Shown here piece by piece: positions 34,514 through 35,785 of a stretch of 35,785 nucleotides of DNA; position 1 is the stretch's first letter, and each line of letters begins with the position of its first letter. The DNA lies in contig JAUYJC010000181.1 of assembly GCA_030688735.1 (NCBI GenBank), forward strand, positions 1-35,785, in the 5' to 3' direction. The translations under genes and the position numbers were made by a program. The notes beneath the pieces are model-generated. The model saw nothing but the letters and a program-made list of their open reading frames with translations, did not search any database and was not told the origin of the DNA. Source of the stretch: Deltaproteobacteria bacterium. GTDB taxonomy: Bacteria; Desulfobacterota; Binatia; UBA9968.

Positions 34514-34913
34514 AGCGGCCACTGCTGGAACTCCGGAGGATTGGCTCCGGCGGGCGAAGGGCAATCTGGCAAGGGCAAAACAGCCCAAACCCAAGGAGGC
34601 TTTTTGGGAAGACCTCTGTTTTGACGCACAACAGGCCGCCGAAAAATCGGTGAAGGCGGTTTTGCGATTCCGTCGCATCGATTTTCCAAAGAGTCATGAC
34701 CTCAGGCAGCTTTTGACGCTCCTAGAGTCGGCAGGCCAGGCAATCACCGGTGAGATTTGGGACGCAGTTGACCTCACAGACTATGCCGTGGAGACCCGCT
34801 ATCCCGGCCCGGCCGAACCTGTCACCAGAGACGAATACCGACAAGCAATAGCCCTGGCCCAGAAAGTCGTCAAATGGGCGGAAAATATTATCTCGCCCAA
34901 GCGGCGGAAATAG
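34503..34913 (+). CDS. hepT: HEPN-domain toxin (HepT-like RNase)
   Basis: A 136-aa all-helical HEPN protein (DUF86/PF05168 type). The segment DWLRRAKGNLARAK, then CFDAQQAAEKSVKAVLRFRR, then SHDLRQLLTLL is characteristic. Arg58 and His65 fit the Rx4-6H ribonuclease motif. The later YAVETRYPGPAEP stretch is typical of the subfamily. GAAGG lies about 7 nt before the ATG, inside the MNT gene. With the preceding nucleotidyltransferase it makes a complete toxin-antitoxin pair inserted upstream of the aspartate dehydrogenase gene. Confidence 0.87.
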   Translation: MPPKAATAGTPEDWLRRAKGNLARAKQPKPKEAFWEDLCFDAQQAAEKSVKAVLRFRRIDFPKSHDLRQLLTLLESAGQAITGEIWDAVDLTDYAVETRYPGPAEPVTRDEYRQAIALAQKVVKWAENIISPKRRK

Positions 34914-34961
34914 TTATGCCTATTAGCCTCGCAATGGAAATTTGAGGGAGCATTCGCGATT

Positions 34962-35768
34962 ATGGCATTGAAGTCCATCGGAATCGTCGGTTGCGGCGCC
35001 ATCGGCAAGGCGCTGATCAACGCCGTGGCGGCGGGCAAGCTCGCCGTGCGAGTCGCCGGCGTTACCAGCCGAACGGAGGAGAGCGCGCGGGAGTTTTTGT
35101 CAACGTTGAAAACTCCTCCGCCATTTCTCACGCTGGAAGAATTGATTAAGGCCTCGGACTTGCTCGTCGAAGCGGCCGGCGGCGCGGTTGTTCCGAGTCT
35201 GGCGGAAAAAGTTTTTGCCGCTGGAAAAGACTTGATGGTCATCAGCGTCGGCGCGCTGCTCGATCATCCGGAGATCATCGAGACGTCGCGCCGAACCGGC
35301 TGCCATCTCTATTTGCCTTCCGGAGCGATTGCCGGACTGGATGGGATCAAGTCCGCGTGCGTCGGCGCCATCGCCCATGTGACGCACACGACGCGCAAGC
35401 CGCCCGCAGGACTGGAAGGGGCTCCCTATCTTGTGGAGCGCGGCATCTCCCTGGCCGGCTTACAGGAAGAGAAAGAAGTCTTCTCGGGCTCGGCGCGCGA
35501 GGCCTGCCGGGGATTCCCGGCCAACGTAAACGTCACCGCCGCGGTGAGCTTGGCGGGGATCGGGCCGGATCGAACGCGGGTGCGCATCCTGGCGGTGCCG
35601 GGACTAAGGTTCAACTGCCACGACATCGACGTCGAGGGCGAATTCGGCAATCTCCACGTGCATATCGAAAACGTTCCGACGGAAAATCCCAAGACGGGAA
35701 AACTAACCGTCATGTCGATCATCCGCGCCGTGCAGGATGTTGTCGATCCCGTACGCATTGGAAATTAA
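34962..35768 (+). CDS. nadX: Aspartate dehydrogenase
   Basis: An NAD(P)-dependent L-aspartate dehydrogenase of 268 aa, which could form iminoaspartate for NAD synthesis or deaminate aspartate. The N-terminal Rossmann motif is VGCGAIG (residues 9-15). AAGGAVVPSL and ISVGALLDHPE are family segments. The catalytic-domain stretch YLPSGAIAGLDGIKSA is intact, as is GFPANVNVTAAVSLAGIGPDRTRV; the C-terminus has HIENVPTENPKTGKLTVMS. The ATG has GAGGGAG about 10 nt upstream. No nadA or nadC lies in the window, so its pathway role is open. A broken related copy lies 1.09 kb upstream. Confidence 0.92.
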   Translation: MALKSIGIVGCGAIGKALINAVAAGKLAVRVAGVTSRTEESAREFLSTLKTPPPFLTLEELIKASDLLVEAAGGAVVPSLAEKVFAAGKDLMVISVGALLDHPEIIETSRRTGCHLYLPSGAIAGLDGIKSACVGAIAHVTHTTRKPPAGLEGAPYLVERGISLAGLQEEKEVFSGSAREACRGFPANVNVTAAVSLAGIGPDRTRVRILAVPGLRFNCHDIDVEGEFGNLHVHIENVPTENPKTGKLTVMSIIRAVQDVVDPVRIGN

Positions 35769-35785
35769 CCGCAGAGGCGCAGAGC
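35769..35785. repeat. Start of a period-8 repeat (CGCAGAGG), cut by the window edge
   Basis: Right after the stop of the aspartate dehydrogenase gene the sequence reads CGCAGAGG, CGCAGAGC. This is the beginning of an array like the period-8 elements at 12464-12540 and 22026-22149. The remainder is outside the window. Confidence 0.6.

Overview
The window is GC-rich bacterial chromosome with compact, mostly co-directional gene clusters. Everything from the left edge to about 25.9 kb lies on the minus strand. From 26.06 kb to the end almost everything is on the plus strand, so the main transcriptional divide is the 146-bp spacer 25916-26061. The order xerC-hslV-hslU-argB-argD-argF-argG-argH-lipoprotein-lysA-dapF-dapA-dapB resembles deltaproteobacterial (Geobacter-like, Desulfobacterota in the wide sense) chromosomes. 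The amidohydrolase/SDR/Zn-dehydrogenase genes and the many intergenic repeats suggest an uncultivated soil or sediment lineage related to that group. This placement is inference from gene order only; no marker gene could be compared.

Layout, left to right. (1) 1-3.1 kb: two half-size ABC exporter genes with a 4-nt overlap, probably a heterodimer with one degenerate ATP site. (2) 3.3-5.5 kb: dimeric-type glycyl-tRNA synthetase and a VapBC toxin-antitoxin pair. (3) 5.6-10.5 kb: lysine/diaminopimelate genes dapB, dapA, dapF and lysA, interrupted by a lipoprotein metallopeptidase. (4) 10.5-16.9 kb: a lipoprotein with an LptM-like N-terminus and a fibronectin-III-like body, then argH, argG, argF, argD, argB. 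(5) 16.9-20.9 kb: the HslUV protease, XerC and a second (Phd/RelE-like) toxin-antitoxin pair. (6) 21.2-25.9 kb: a catabolic-looking set of two paralogous SDRs, an amidohydrolase-2 protein and a zinc alcohol dehydrogenase, then a CopD-like membrane protein. (7) 26.06-32.87 kb: an aa3-type cytochrome c oxidase operon, coxB-coxA-ctaA-ctaB-small membrane protein-coxC-CxCxxC protein-second coxC-coxD-ctaM(DUF420). It combines structural subunits with heme O/A synthesis and assembly genes. (8) 32.9-35.8 kb: an accessory patch with a palindromic repeat, an orphan membrane protein, a chimeric pseudogene, a MntA/HepT-type toxin-antitoxin pair and an intact aspartate dehydrogenase.

The most unusual signal is not a gene. 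At least 14 short arrays of degenerate tandem repeats with a fixed period of 7, 8 or 9 nt occupy nearly every non-overlapping spacer inside these clusters. Each has a constant core and one or two variable positions. Many are arranged as two opposed arms that would fold back as 20-30 bp hairpins, and several end within 0-16 nt of the next start codon. Two extend into the 5' end of a reading frame. Unrelated repeat sequences share this architecture, and several loops share an AATTCGGAAA-like core.

A second notable locus is 33.87-34.96 kb. The first 26 codons of an aspartate dehydrogenase paralogue, diverged almost only at synonymous sites, are joined to a decayed C-terminal winged-helix fragment. 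This is followed by a MNT/HEPN toxin-antitoxin pair and then by the intact aspartate dehydrogenase gene.
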